This document shows positions 1 to 8,455 of a stretch of 53,551 nt of DNA, one piece after another. Each line of letters begins with the position of its first letter. Position 1 is the stretch's first letter. The translations under genes were made by a program, and so were the position numbers. The stretch comes from Micrococcales bacterium (GTDB lineage Bacteria > Actinomycetota > Actinomycetes > Actinomycetales > WQXJ01). The stretch lies in the NCBI GenBank assembly GCA_009784895.1, contig WQXJ01000010.1, positions 1 through 53,551 on the forward strand, given 5' to 3'. The notes under the pieces are model-generated. The model saw nothing but the letters and a program-made list of their open reading frames with translations, was not told the origin of the DNA and ran no database searches.

Positions 1-847
1 CGTCCCTGAGCAGGGCGTCGATGGCACCGTGGATAACAAAAAGCTCCTCGTAGCTGACAGACCCCAGGCCGTTGGTCATAACGGCCACCCGGCCCTCGTT
101 GGCGCCTTCAGGCGTCTCCGCCAATAGGCCGTCCACCAGCATCTTGGCCATCTCGACGGCTGTACCAATGGGCTGCTCGGAAAGTCCGGGCTCGCCGTGG
201 ATGCCCATGCCCACGCCCATCAGGCCCTTCGGCACTGTAAATAGTGGTTCGTCAGCGCCGGGCAGTGTGCAGCCGGTGAAGGCCACGCCAAACGATCTGG
301 TGCGCGAATTGGCCAGCGTGGCGAACTCGAAGACCTGGTCTAGTGACCAACCTTGTTCGGCCGCCCAACCGGCCGCCTTGAAGACGCACAGGTCGCCGGC
401 AATACCGCGGCGTTTGGCCCAATCAGCTGGTTCAGCTGAGGAAATGTCGTCGGTTACGGTGACCGTTTTGCAGGGCACGCCTTCAGCGTTGAGGCGGGCC
501 TCAGCCTCATCAAAGTTGAGGCAATCCCCGGCATAGTTGCCGTAAGTCAAAAGGACGCCGCCGCCAGCTTCTGCGGCTTTGGCGACATCGTAAACATGCT
601 GGGCCGATGGCGAGGCGAAGACGTTGCCCATGGCCGCGCCATGCGCCAGGCCGGGGCCAACTAGGCCGGCGAAGGCCGGATAGTGGCCCGAGCCGCCCCC
701 AATCACAATCGCCACCTGGCCTTCGGGTGTGGCCGTAGCCCGGGCCACACCGCCCGGCACGCGCACCACCCGGCTGGGATAGGCGGCAACGAAGCCCTCG
801 ATCAGCTCATCGTAAAAGTTCTTTGGGTCATTGAAGATAAAAGTCAT
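1..847 (-). CDS. Dihydroxyacetone/erythrulose-type kinase, DhaK domain (3' end outside window)
   Basis: Reading the minus strand from the ATG at 847 gives an open frame to the window edge (282 codons). It matches the DhaK fold of ATP-dependent dihydroxyacetone kinases: an N-terminal IGGGSGHYPAF-like glycine loop (about residues 48-58) and a GMGIHGEPG motif carrying the histidine that holds the keto substrate as a hemiaminal. Family members phosphorylate dihydroxyacetone or, in polyol and apionate pathways, D- or L-erythrulose. It follows the substrate-binding protein gene of an Rbs-type importer with a strong hairpin between them, so it probably phosphorylates the ketose produced by the upstream dehydrogenase. 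Whether an ATP-binding DhaL domain is fused at the C-terminus cannot be seen. Substrate is inferred from context only. Confidence 0.88.
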   Translation of the reverse strand, partial: MTFIFNDPKNFYDELIEGFVAAYPSRVVRVPGGVARATATPEGQVAIVIGGGSGHYPAFAGLVGPGLAHGAAMGNVFASPSAQHVYDVAKAAEAGGGVLLTYGNYAGDCLNFDEAEARLNAEGVPCKTVTVTDDISSAEPADWAKRRGIAGDLCVFKAAGWAAEQGWSLDQVFEFATLANSRTRSFGVAFTGCTLPGADEPLFTVPKGLMGVGMGIHGEPGLSEQPIGTAVEMAKMLVDGLLAETPEGANEGRVAVMTNGLGSVSYEELFVIHGAIDALLRD

Positions 848-937
848 ATCTGACCAATCGTGGTAATTCTGGCGGGATCTAAGCGTCCGGGCTGCGCCCA
901 TTGCCACACCAGCATTGGCGGGCAAGCCTTGGCCGGC

Positions 938-975
938 CGCTTAGGCCAGGAACCTCATGGCACCTGGCCTAAGCG
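938..975 (-). terminator. Perfect intercistronic hairpin between binding-protein and kinase genes
   Basis: CGCTTAGGCCAGG (938-950) and CCTGGCCTAAGCG (963-975) form a perfect 13-bp inverted repeat around a 12-base loop. No U-tract follows on the minus strand, so it may act less as a full terminator than as an mRNA-stabilising or attenuating stem, as often seen after genes for abundant binding proteins. Confidence 0.6.
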
Positions 976-998
976 TGGGCGCAACCCCAACGAACTAA

Positions 999-1991
999 CT
1001 ATTGATCCATTGAGAACATGCCGTATTGCTCAATGTTGTCTGGAATGATCAGCACGCAGTCCATAGCCTGCTTTTCGCTGCCAGCGCCGGTCTCGCCAGT
1101 CTTCAAGAAGTTGTCGAGCTGCTTGACCAGTTCCTCGGTCTCAGCCACGATCGGCTGGAGGACAGTGCCCAGCAGTTTGCCGGCCTTGATGGCCTCGACT
1201 GCATCAGGTGAGCCGTCAAAGCCCATCACGATGATGTCTTTGCCAGGAACCTTGCCCAGCTTCTCGATGGCGGCGATAGCGCCCAGTGCCATTTCGTCGT
1301 TACCAGAAATAACGCCCTTGATGTCCGGGTGCGCGGTTAGCAGCACCTCCATCTTGGCGGCGCCTTCCTCACGGACCCAGTTGGCCGTTTCGGTTTGCAG
1401 CAAGTTCATTTCCGGATAGTTAGCGAAGACGGACTTGTAGGCATCAGAACGCACCGGGGCGTTGTTGTCGGTCGGGTTGCCGTATAGCTCGACAAAGTCA
1501 CCTTTGCCTTCCATTTGCTCGGCAAAGTACTGCCCGCCCAGCTCGGCGCCTTGAGCGTTGTTAGCGATGATCTGAGCTTTGGCAATGCCTTCAGCCTCGA
1601 TCTCAGCGTTGATCAGGAATACTGGCACGCCGGCATCGGTCGCCTTTTGCACAACACCAATTGACTCCTTGGCCCCAGCCGGGTCGAGAACAATAGCGAC
1701 CGCCTTCTTGGACAGGGCCGCATCAATCAGTTCTGACTGCTTTTGCGGGTCGTTGTTGTGGGCGTCAATCGATGTGGTGTAGCCCAGAGCCTCGAGCTGC
1801 TCTTTAGCCGTATTGGCCTCAGCGCTCCAGTAGGGGTTGTCCAGCACCGTGGTGATGATGGCAACATAGCCGCCCGCGGCATTGTTGTCGCCGCCGCCTC
1901 CACCCGATGGCTTGTCGTCGTTGCCCGAAGAGCAACCGCCAATCGTAATCAACGCGGCGGCCACAAGGGCGACTAGTAGCTTCTTCTTCAT
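999..1991 (-). CDS. Sugar ABC transporter substrate-binding lipoprotein (RbsB/Peripla_BP_4 type)
   Basis: A 330-residue extracytoplasmic binding protein. It starts with a lysine-rich signal peptide and a lipobox IGGC, so Cys20 would be lipidated. A Gly/Asn-rich linker follows, then the two-lobed type 1 periplasmic-binding fold (ITTVLDNPYWSAEANTAKEQ at the start of the mature domain; GVISGNDEMALGAIAAIEK and IIVMGFDGSPDAVEAIKAGK later). An AAGGAG site lies 8 bases before the ATG. It is the last transporter gene of the operon and captures the substrate for the permease and ATPase encoded just upstream. The family binds ribose, galactose, erythritol, apiose and similar sugars; the ligand here is not known. 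Confidence 0.93.
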   Translation of the reverse strand: MKKKLLVALVAAALITIGGCSSGNDDKPSGGGGGDNNAAGGYVAIITTVLDNPYWSAEANTAKEQLEALGYTTSIDAHNNDPQKQSELIDAALSKKAVAIVLDPAGAKESIGVVQKATDAGVPVFLINAEIEAEGIAKAQIIANNAQGAELGGQYFAEQMEGKGDFVELYGNPTDNNAPVRSDAYKSVFANYPEMNLLQTETANWVREEGAAKMEVLLTAHPDIKGVISGNDEMALGAIAAIEKLGKVPGKDIIVMGFDGSPDAVEAIKAGKLLGTVLQPIVAETEELVKQLDNFLKTGETGAGSEKQAMDCVLIIPDNIEQYGMFSMDQ

Positions 1992-2069
1992 GGTCTTGTT
2001 CTCCTTGAAGTTTTGGTTGTGATTCGATATTTGGAGTTTTGTTGGAAGTGTCAGTGCGACTCTTTGTTG

Positions 2070-3185
2070 TTACGAGGCGTCGGTTGACGGCTCGGCGGTG
2101 CGCGGTGGAGGCTCGGCGCTCCCACCAGCGCTAGTTGGCGCCTCTCCGGTTCCAGCGCCACCCCGCCGCTTGAGGCCTTGCTGGAACTGATCGAGTGCCA
2201 CGGCTGCGATAATGACTAGGCCCTTAATGACCATTTGCCAGAACGTTGAAACGCCCACAATCACCAGGCCGTCAGATAGGAAGCCAATAACGAAGGCCCC
2301 GACCAAAGTGCCACGCACCGAACCGCGGCCACCGGAAAGGGCGGCGCCGCCAATGACCACAGCCGCAATGGCGTTCAGCTCATAGAACTGGCCGGTTTGC
2401 GGCGTGGCGGCGGTTAGCTCGGAGGCGATGATCAGGCCAACGATGGCTGAGGCGAAACCACAGAGCACATAGACCCGGGTTTCCACCTTTTTCACCGGGA
2501 CGCCGGAAAGCTCGGCGGCCCGGGGGTTGCCACCCACGGCGTAGACCCAGCGCCCAAACGGCGTCAGGGACAGTAATGCGTAGGCGGCGATGGCGACGGC
2601 CACCATGATCCAGACCCCCATTGGGATGCGCAGGATAGAACCCAGGCCGATCTGCGAAAAACCAGTGTTGCCCAGATCTGGCGAACCTTGCAGGCGGGGG
2701 AAGGTTTTGCCGTCGGTAATCAACATGGCTGCGCCCCGGGCGATATACATCATGCCCAAGGTGGCCACAAAAGGTGCAACTTTGAACCTTGTTACCATCA
2801 CGCCGTTTACGAGGCCGCAGAGTGTGCCAACTGCCAACGAGATGACAACGACCACCCAAACCGCCGGGTAGGCCGTGGTGTTACCCCACGGCAGCGAGAT
2901 ACCTTGCAAGCACCAGCCGGCCACCATGCCGGATAGACCAACAATTGAGCCGACTGAGAGGTCAATCCCGCCGGTCAAGATGACCAGCAACATACCTAAA
3001 GCGATGATGGCGTTAATTGCGACATGCCTGGTCATGACGATCAGGTTGTCGGGTGTCAGGTAGTTCTTCGACATTGTCGTGAACAGCACAATGATGAGGA
3101 CCAGCGCGATCAGGGAACGACCCTCGATCATTAGTGATCCGAGGTCAATCCTCTTTCGCCCTTTGGCCGTCACTGTTTCGCTCAT
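2070..3185 (-). CDS. Sugar ABC transporter permease (RbsC/BPD_transp_2 type)
   Basis: A 371-residue polytopic membrane protein with about eight to ten hydrophobic segments and the family signature region containing LTGGIDLSVGSIVGLSGM (about residues 70-87), plus GGRGSVRGTLVGAFVIGFL near the C-terminus. It forms the channel of a ribose-type importer. The C-terminal tail is Pro/Ser/Ala-rich and hydrophilic. Its start overlaps the stop of the ATPase gene (ATGA at 3185-3182), showing translational coupling. It is preceded by the ATPase and followed by the binding protein, the usual order of rbsACB-like operons. Confidence 0.93.
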   Translation of the reverse strand: MSETVTAKGRKRIDLGSLMIEGRSLIALVLIIVLFTTMSKNYLTPDNLIVMTRHVAINAIIALGMLLVILTGGIDLSVGSIVGLSGMVAGWCLQGISLPWGNTTAYPAVWVVVVISLAVGTLCGLVNGVMVTRFKVAPFVATLGMMYIARGAAMLITDGKTFPRLQGSPDLGNTGFSQIGLGSILRIPMGVWIMVAVAIAAYALLSLTPFGRWVYAVGGNPRAAELSGVPVKKVETRVYVLCGFASAIVGLIIASELTAATPQTGQFYELNAIAAVVIGGAALSGGRGSVRGTLVGAFVIGFLSDGLVIVGVSTFWQMVIKGLVIIAAVALDQFQQGLKRRGGAGTGEAPTSAGGSAEPPPRTAEPSTDAS

Positions 3186-4747
3186 TTGCGTTCCTCACCG
3201 TCCCCAACAGCATCAAGGACTGCTACGTTCTCGCCGGCCGCCGCCATGACGGCCTCGCGGGTGGCTGTTCGACCGTCGAACTCGCGCACAATCCGGCCAC
3301 GCGACATCACGATGATCCGGTGCGAGTAGGTCAGGGCCTCGCTGATTTCACTGGTCACATAAAGCACGCCAACGCCTTTTTTGGCTTGGCCAACTAAGAG
3401 CTGAAAGATCTCGGCCTTGGCGGCTACGTCGATGCCTCGGGTTGGCTCGTCGAGGATGATGACGGTCGGATCGGTCAACAAGACTTTCGAGACCACCACT
3501 TTTTGCTGGTTGCCGCCAGATAGCGAACCGATCAGTTCCTTGGGGGATTCCATTTTGACTTGAGTCACGGACTTGCCCCGGGCGATCGATTGGGCCTCTT
3601 GGGACCGGCGCAGCAGCCCCCACCGAGTGAAGGCTCTGATCGAAGCCAGCACCATATTGCGGCCAATTGACAAAATCGGTATCAGTCCGTCGCGCTGCCG
3701 GTCCTCCGGCACCAGGCACAGCCCCCGGGAAATCCTCTCGCCAATCGAAACTTTGGCCAGGTCTTCACCCCTCAGCCGCACCCGGCCTGAGTCAATCGCC
3801 ATGCGGCCGGCCACCGCTTCCATCATTTCGGTGCGCCCGGCCCCCATCAGGCCGTAGACGCAGACCAGCTCACCGGCATGGACCTTGATCGAGACATTGT
3901 CAACCACGTTGCGCCCGGCCGTCAGCGGATCGGCCACTACCAGGTTCTCGATCGAGAGAAGTTCGTCACCGTGCTCGATTTTTGGTGCCAAACGCCTAGA
4001 GTCATCGACCGCCCGGCCCACCATTTTTTCGATCACCCAGGTTAGGTCGATGTCCTCGGCCGGAGCTTGGGCCACCAGTTCGCCGTCGCGGAAAATGACG
4101 GTGTAGTCGCTGACGTGCAGGGCCTCTTCTAGGTGGTGCGAGATGTAAATGACGGCCACGCCTTCACGGGTTAGCTCGTCAATCACCCGGAAAAGCACCT
4201 CGACCTCTGGCGCTGACAGGGCCGAGGTTGGCTCGTCCATGATCAGCACCTGGGCGTCTGAAAGCAAGGCGCTGGCGATCTCGACGATTTGTTGTTGCCC
4301 CAACCGCAGTTCGCCCACCAAGGTGGATGGGTCGATGTTCTCCTCCAGGCGGGCCAGCAGTTCACGGACAATCCGGCTTTCGCGGTCCTTGTCGACCACG
4401 CCAGCCTTGGTCCGCAGCTCGCGGCCCAGGAAAACGTTGTCACGCACCGTCATGTTCTGGGCCAGGTTGAGTTCCTGGTGGATCATGGCAATGCCGGCGT
4501 CTTCGGCTTCAGTGGTCGAGGCGAAATCGACCTCTTCACCCCGCAGCGTCAAAGTGCCAGCCGTGCGTGGCTCCACCCCAAACAAGATTTTCATCAAAGT
4601 TGACTTGCCGGCGCCATTCTCACCAAAAAGGGTTGTGACCTTACCCCGGCGGGCGTCAAAATCAACCCCTTTCAGCGCGCGGATACCGCCGTACTCTTTG
4701 GTGATGCCACGCGCCGAAAGGACAATCTCGTCCTGCAGCGTCGTCAT
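3182..4747 (-). CDS. Sugar ABC transporter ATP-binding protein, two NBDs (RbsA/MglA type)
   Basis: A 521-residue protein with two fused nucleotide-binding domains. Domain 1 has Walker A GENGAGKST (about residue 42), signature LRLGQQQ and Walker B LIMDEPTSAL. Domain 2 has the degenerate P-loop region GLMGAGRTE typical of this family, a full LSGGNQQK signature and IILDEPTRGID. It powers uptake through the neighbouring permease. The ATG at 4747 is chosen over the longer frame from 4798 because it overlaps the stop of the upstream DUF2291 gene as ATGA, the same coupling used at its own 3' end. Confidence 0.94.
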   Translation of the reverse strand: MTTLQDEIVLSARGITKEYGGIRALKGVDFDARRGKVTTLFGENGAGKSTLMKILFGVEPRTAGTLTLRGEEVDFASTTEAEDAGIAMIHQELNLAQNMTVRDNVFLGRELRTKAGVVDKDRESRIVRELLARLEENIDPSTLVGELRLGQQQIVEIASALLSDAQVLIMDEPTSALSAPEVEVLFRVIDELTREGVAVIYISHHLEEALHVSDYTVIFRDGELVAQAPAEDIDLTWVIEKMVGRAVDDSRRLAPKIEHGDELLSIENLVVADPLTAGRNVVDNVSIKVHAGELVCVYGLMGAGRTEMMEAVAGRMAIDSGRVRLRGEDLAKVSIGERISRGLCLVPEDRQRDGLIPILSIGRNMVLASIRAFTRWGLLRRSQEAQSIARGKSVTQVKMESPKELIGSLSGGNQQKVVVSKVLLTDPTVIILDEPTRGIDVAAKAEIFQLLVGQAKKGVGVLYVTSEISEALTYSHRIIVMSRGRIVREFDGRTATREAVMAAAGENVAVLDAVGDGEERK

Positions 4748-5406
4748 CCTTGGACCACCTTGATTTCCAGTGGCACTACCATCCAGACCGTCTCCCACTT
4801 ATCAGCGCTGAAAGCCCCGGTCACTTCGACGGTTTTGCCGACCAAATCCGCTGCCTTCGACTCCTGGAGAACCGACTCCCGCACTTTCTGGTTGAAGGCT
4901 TGGGCCACTTGCTGGAATTCAGTTTGGTTGATAAACATGCCAAAGCTGATCTGGCCGGTGACATCACGCAGCGCCGTGCCAATAATGGGCGGCCCCATCT
5001 GTACCAGGACACTCAAAGTGTCTGGCAGACCATCCACCGTCACTGGCATCTGCCCATTGACCTCGTTGGCCTCGCCGGCGACGCCTTGGAAGGTCACCGG
5101 AAAGCCCCAAGCCGAGGTGCCGTCCCGCCCGCCGTGGGCGGCGCCGGCCTCGTCAAGGTCGGTCTCTAGCTGTGCGTAGAGTTCGGTCGCGGGCACCGCC
5201 CGGGTCAGCACAGCCGGCACAATATCCGATTCGAAGTTCTCGTTGGCGTACTCTTCGGCACTGAATTGGTGCCCAGCGTAGGCCTCAGAATCGGTCGAAG
5301 AGATGAACTTCGTATTCAGCAGCATCCCTGCCACCAAGACCGCTACGACGCCAACGGTTATCGCCCGCTTGACCCAGCGGCGCGATGCGCCCTTCCGTGT
5401 TGGCAT
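4744..5406 (-). CDS. DUF2291-family exported protein of sugar-transport operons
   Basis: A 220-residue protein with a basic N-terminus and one hydrophobic segment (about residues 13-31), so it is probably anchored in the membrane with the rest outside. The body resembles DUF2291, whose genes recur next to Rbs-type importers for pentoses and polyols; no biochemical role is established for the family as far as I know. It lies between the alcohol dehydrogenase and the ATPase gene and overlaps the latter by four bases. A role in substrate capture or permease assembly is only inferred from this conserved context. Confidence 0.8.
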   Translation of the reverse strand: MPTRKGASRRWVKRAITVGVVAVLVAGMLLNTKFISSTDSEAYAGHQFSAEEYANENFESDIVPAVLTRAVPATELYAQLETDLDEAGAAHGGRDGTSAWGFPVTFQGVAGEANEVNGQMPVTVDGLPDTLSVLVQMGPPIIGTALRDVTGQISFGMFINQTEFQQVAQAFNQKVRESVLQESKAADLVGKTVEVTGAFSADKWETVWMVVPLEIKVVQG

Positions 5407-5430
5407 GGCTACTTCCTTACTTCAAGTCAG

Positions 5431-6453
5431 CTAGGAGACAAACACCTTGGACTCGGTGTCATTGGGGCGGATCTGCAGCTTCCGGCCCTGACCAGACCTG
5501 AACATGTCCAGAGCCTTTGAATAGTCCTCCAGCGTGAAGGAGTTCGAGATCATAGGCCCGGGGTTGAGGGCGCCGGCCTCGAACATGTCGACCGCCCGGC
5601 CAAAGCTGTTGTGCACAGCCATTGAGCCGTTGATGGTGACTTCACCGCGATAAATACGGAAGGGCGAATAATCGGCGAAGGCTTCAGCCGGGGCCACGCC
5701 GAAGTTCTGGAAGGTGCCACCGGCCTTGACCCGCTTGAGCCCGTCTTCAATGGCTGCGATTGTGCCGGTGCAATCGATGACAATGTCCCAACCTGTCGCC
5801 GGGGCGTCATCGGCGCTTTCAAACGCCAGGTCAAAGCCCAGTTCACGGGCGGTCTTGAGCCGCTCGGGGTTGGTGTCGACAATCGTCACGCTGACCGCGC
5901 CGGCCCTCGGTGCAAGTTGGGCCATGATCAGGCCCATAGTGCCCGAGCCGTAAATCAAGTAGTGCTGGCCCATTCGCCTGGGCAACAGGTCGTAACCGCG
6001 AATGGCGCAGCCCAGGGGTTCTATCAAGGCGGCCTGGAACAAGTCGGTTTCCGGCTTGAGCTTGTAGGCGTTGGTGGCCGGTGCGGCAAACAGTTCCTGG
6101 CAGGCGCCATCAGAGGCGACCACACCAAGTCCATTCCAGGCGCTGCAAAGGTTGGCCTGGCCGTTGAGGCAGTATTCGCATTCTCCGCAGGTGGTTGAGG
6201 GATTGACGGCCACATGGTCACCGGGAGCCAGCCCCTTGACCGCTTCGCCAACCTTGACCACCTCGCCGGTGGCCTCGTGGCCGGGCACCAAAGGATAAAT
6301 CGTGCCCTCAAACTCGCCATCAAATACGTGGATGTCGGTACCGCACATCCCCACAGCCGCGGCCTTGACTAGGACGTCCTTTGGGCCGATCTCCGGCTCT
6401 GGCCGCTCGACCAGGGCTAGCTTGCCTACTGCCTCGAATACAACTGTCCGCAT
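5431..6453 (-). CDS. Zinc-dependent medium-chain alcohol/polyol dehydrogenase
   Basis: A 340-residue MDR enzyme. Catalytic zinc ligands are visible as Cys37, His59 and Glu60 (GHEATG), and the structural zinc site as Cys89, Cys92, Cys95 and Cys103. The nucleotide fold has YGSGTMG followed by a VDTNPERL acidic residue, pointing to NAD(H). Related enzymes oxidise arabitol, sorbitol, threitol or erythritol to ketoses. As first gene of the operon, with an importer and a ketose kinase downstream, it probably makes the ketose that the kinase phosphorylates. The true substrate is not known. Confidence 0.9.
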   Translation of the reverse strand: MRTVVFEAVGKLALVERPEPEIGPKDVLVKAAAVGMCGTDIHVFDGEFEGTIYPLVPGHEATGEVVKVGEAVKGLAPGDHVAVNPSTTCGECEYCLNGQANLCSAWNGLGVVASDGACQELFAAPATNAYKLKPETDLFQAALIEPLGCAIRGYDLLPRRMGQHYLIYGSGTMGLIMAQLAPRAGAVSVTIVDTNPERLKTARELGFDLAFESADDAPATGWDIVIDCTGTIAAIEDGLKRVKAGGTFQNFGVAPAEAFADYSPFRIYRGEVTINGSMAVHNSFGRAVDMFEAGALNPGPMISNSFTLEDYSKALDMFRSGQGRKLQIRPNDTESKVFVS

Positions 6454-7372
6454 TCCTGCTTCCCCCCAACTCCGATGGTCGGTGGCTTATTGCCACTGAC
6501 GGTTTTGCGCAACTCTGCGCTTGCTTCGATGTCTATGTCGCAGCCCAAGCCCGGTGCCGGTCCAGGTAGCCGCTCCATCGCCGCCACGGCCCAAGCCCGC
6601 CCTGAGGCTGTTATTTGTTATCAAGCGAGACTACTGGCGTTATGACAACACAACATGGGACCAAATATCTAACATATCCCCGATCTAACATGGGATTTCT
6701 GCCGACAGGGCTGGATTTGGGCTTTCGCCGGGTGTCCGATGGCGGTGCATTCCTCCAGGTCACAGGGCCGGTTGCGTCGGTTCCCCAGCCGGCGGAGTTA
6801 CCCCCTGAACAGCCCAAATGTTGAGGCCATCATTTCTCGCGAAACACTTGCGTCTTGGACTGGACTGTGCTGGAGGTCACTATTCTTGCCTTCAAGACTT
6901 CAAACATGCAGCTAGTGTCCGCCTGCTTGCTGGATGCGTAAAAGTCCTGGTGGCGGCGGAAATGGTGACTATGTTTGGTCGAGCTGTGGCCAGTTGTTGG
7001 ATCGGATAGGCCAGCCCGCCCAGGGCTCTACCCGTCGTTAGCCGCAGAGGGCCAAACTTACCGTCTAGACGTCAAGTGATGCACAATCGCTACAACATTC
7101 CGACTATTTGTGTTAGATAACAATGTTATAACAACCCCGTTATCTCTCACTACTCCTGTGATGTCGCTGCCCAGAGGGGCTAGAGCGGCATCATGCAGCC
7201 CGAATTTAGGCCTCACTGCCGCCTTTTTGGGGCCACTTATGACAACTTTTGTGTAACATCTACCGGCTTTGCCCAAGCCCGGCCCCGCCAAAGGTCTACC
7301 TTGGCTAGCTTCCTAGGGTCGTGTGCCCGGACCAATTGGCCAACGCGGCTTGGGCCAGGCCAAGACGGCTAG
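6454..7372. promoter_or_regulatory. Long intergenic region with repeated TGTTA/TAACA operator-like sites
   Basis: About 0.9 kb without a convincing gene, upstream of the dehydrogenase operon and downstream of the 3-hydroxyacyl-CoA-dehydrogenase-like gene. It is AT-richer than its surroundings at two places. Cluster 1 (6609-6691): TGTTA at 6609, GTTATGACAAC at 6639-6649, and ATCTAACAT twice, 16 bp apart (6667 and 6683). Cluster 2 (7111-7144): TGTTAGATAACA (7111-7122), the perfect palindrome TGTTATAACA (7124-7133) and GTTATC (7139-7144). Another TAACA lies near 7253. These look like binding sites for one regulator of the minus-strand operon. Short open frames here lack ribosome binding sites and family features. 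Confidence 0.55.
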
Positions 7373-8341
7373 TCAGTCGAGTGGGGCTGGGCCTAGTTCG
7401 TCGATGAGCTGCTGCATTCGCGCGTAGGCCTTGTTTCGATAGGCAATTAGCGCCGGGGTGCGATCTGCCGGCACGTTGAGGAAGCCGGCACCGGCCTTGG
7501 TCCCGAGCTTGCCTTTGGCCACCAGGTTGCTCAAGATGTTTGGCGCGACAAAACGATCAGGGAAGGTCGCGCCTAGGTTTTCGTAGCAGAACTGGTAGAC
7601 ATCCAGGCCGGCCATGTCGGCAATGGCAAAGGGGCCAAAGAATGGCAGCCGGAAGCCAAAGGTGGTCCGGGCGATAGTGTCGATGTCCTCGACGGTGGCG
7701 ATACCCTCCTCGGCCAGCCTGCAGGCTTCGGTGAACAAGGCGTATTGCAGGCGGTTGAGCACAAAACCGGTTTGATCCTTGAGCCGGGCGCTCTGTTTTC
7801 CGGTGGCAGCGACCACGGCCTCAGCTACGGCAATGGTTGATGGGGCCGTACCAGGGTGCGGAATCAGCTCAACGCCGGGGATAAAGGGGGCCGGGTTGGA
7901 GAAATGCACCCCGAGGAAACGTCCCGGATTCGTCACGGCCTGGGCCAGCTTGGTGATCGAGATAGTGGAGGTGTTCGATCCGATAACTGCGTCAGGGCGA
8001 GCCGCCGCGCAAATGGCCCGCAGGGTTTCGTGCTTTGGCTCGATGACCTCATAGATAGCCTCTTCGATGAAGTCCGCTGTGGCAACGGCTTCTTCGATGG
8101 AGGCAGCAATCGACAGGTGTGCGCCAAGCTTGTCCTTTGACCCGTCTGGGAACAACCCGGCGGCCTCGAAGTCACCGCATTCGGTGATCAACCGGTCATA
8201 GTTGGCCCGAGTTGTCTCTTCGTTGACGTCGGCGATGACAACATCCATCCCGGCCAACGCCACAACTTGGGCAATTCCGCCACCCATATAGCCCGATCCA
8301 ATTATGGCGACCCGGCGAACGGGAGTGGTGGTTGTGCTCAC
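7373..8341 (-). CDS. 3-hydroxyacyl-CoA dehydrogenase-family NAD-dependent oxidoreductase
   Basis: A 322-residue enzyme starting at GTG 8341, with AAGGAG well placed upstream. The N-terminal Rossmann fold has GSGYMGGGIAQ (about residues 15-25) and an acidic residue after the second strand (IADVN), so NAD is expected. The catalytic set of the 3-hydroxyacyl-CoA dehydrogenase family is visible: SNTST, GVHFSNPAP (His), VELIPHPGT (Glu) and TGFVLNRLQ (Asn). Without beta-oxidation genes nearby, a sugar-acid substrate is as likely as an acyl-CoA; related enzymes include L-gulonate dehydrogenase and oxidoisomerases of apionate breakdown. It is last in a run of co-directional catabolic genes. Confidence 0.85.
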   Translation of the reverse strand: MSTTTTPVRRVAIIGSGYMGGGIAQVVALAGMDVVIADVNEETTRANYDRLITECGDFEAAGLFPDGSKDKLGAHLSIAASIEEAVATADFIEEAIYEVIEPKHETLRAICAAARPDAVIGSNTSTISITKLAQAVTNPGRFLGVHFSNPAPFIPGVELIPHPGTAPSTIAVAEAVVAATGKQSARLKDQTGFVLNRLQYALFTEACRLAEEGIATVEDIDTIARTTFGFRLPFFGPFAIADMAGLDVYQFCYENLGATFPDRFVAPNILSNLVAKGKLGTKAGAGFLNVPADRTPALIAYRNKAYARMQQLIDELGPAPLD

Positions 8342-8432
8342 GTGACTGTCTCCTTGTACTTGCTCGGTGATGACGCTGACCGCGGCAGCAAGATTAGTTG
8401 GTCAGTTAGTCGGTGTTGACCGGTGGCGCTAT

Positions 8433-8448
8433 TCCCCTCATTTGGGGG
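8433..8448. other. Short CCCC/GGGG hairpin between two catabolic genes
   Basis: TTCCCCTCATTTGGGGGG can fold into a small stem between the TIM-barrel gene and the next gene downstream on the minus strand. It may weaken read-through, but the stem is short and has no U-tract. Confidence 0.3.
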
Positions 8449-8455
8449 GACATGG

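Noticed and set aside
72-536. Plus-strand 154-codon frame at the window start
   Set aside because: Lies opposite the DhaK-type kinase, whose conserved motifs are clear on the minus strand.
4149-4763. Plus-strand 204-codon frame
   Set aside because: Opposite the ATPase gene with intact Walker and signature motifs; low-complexity Ser/Arg translation.
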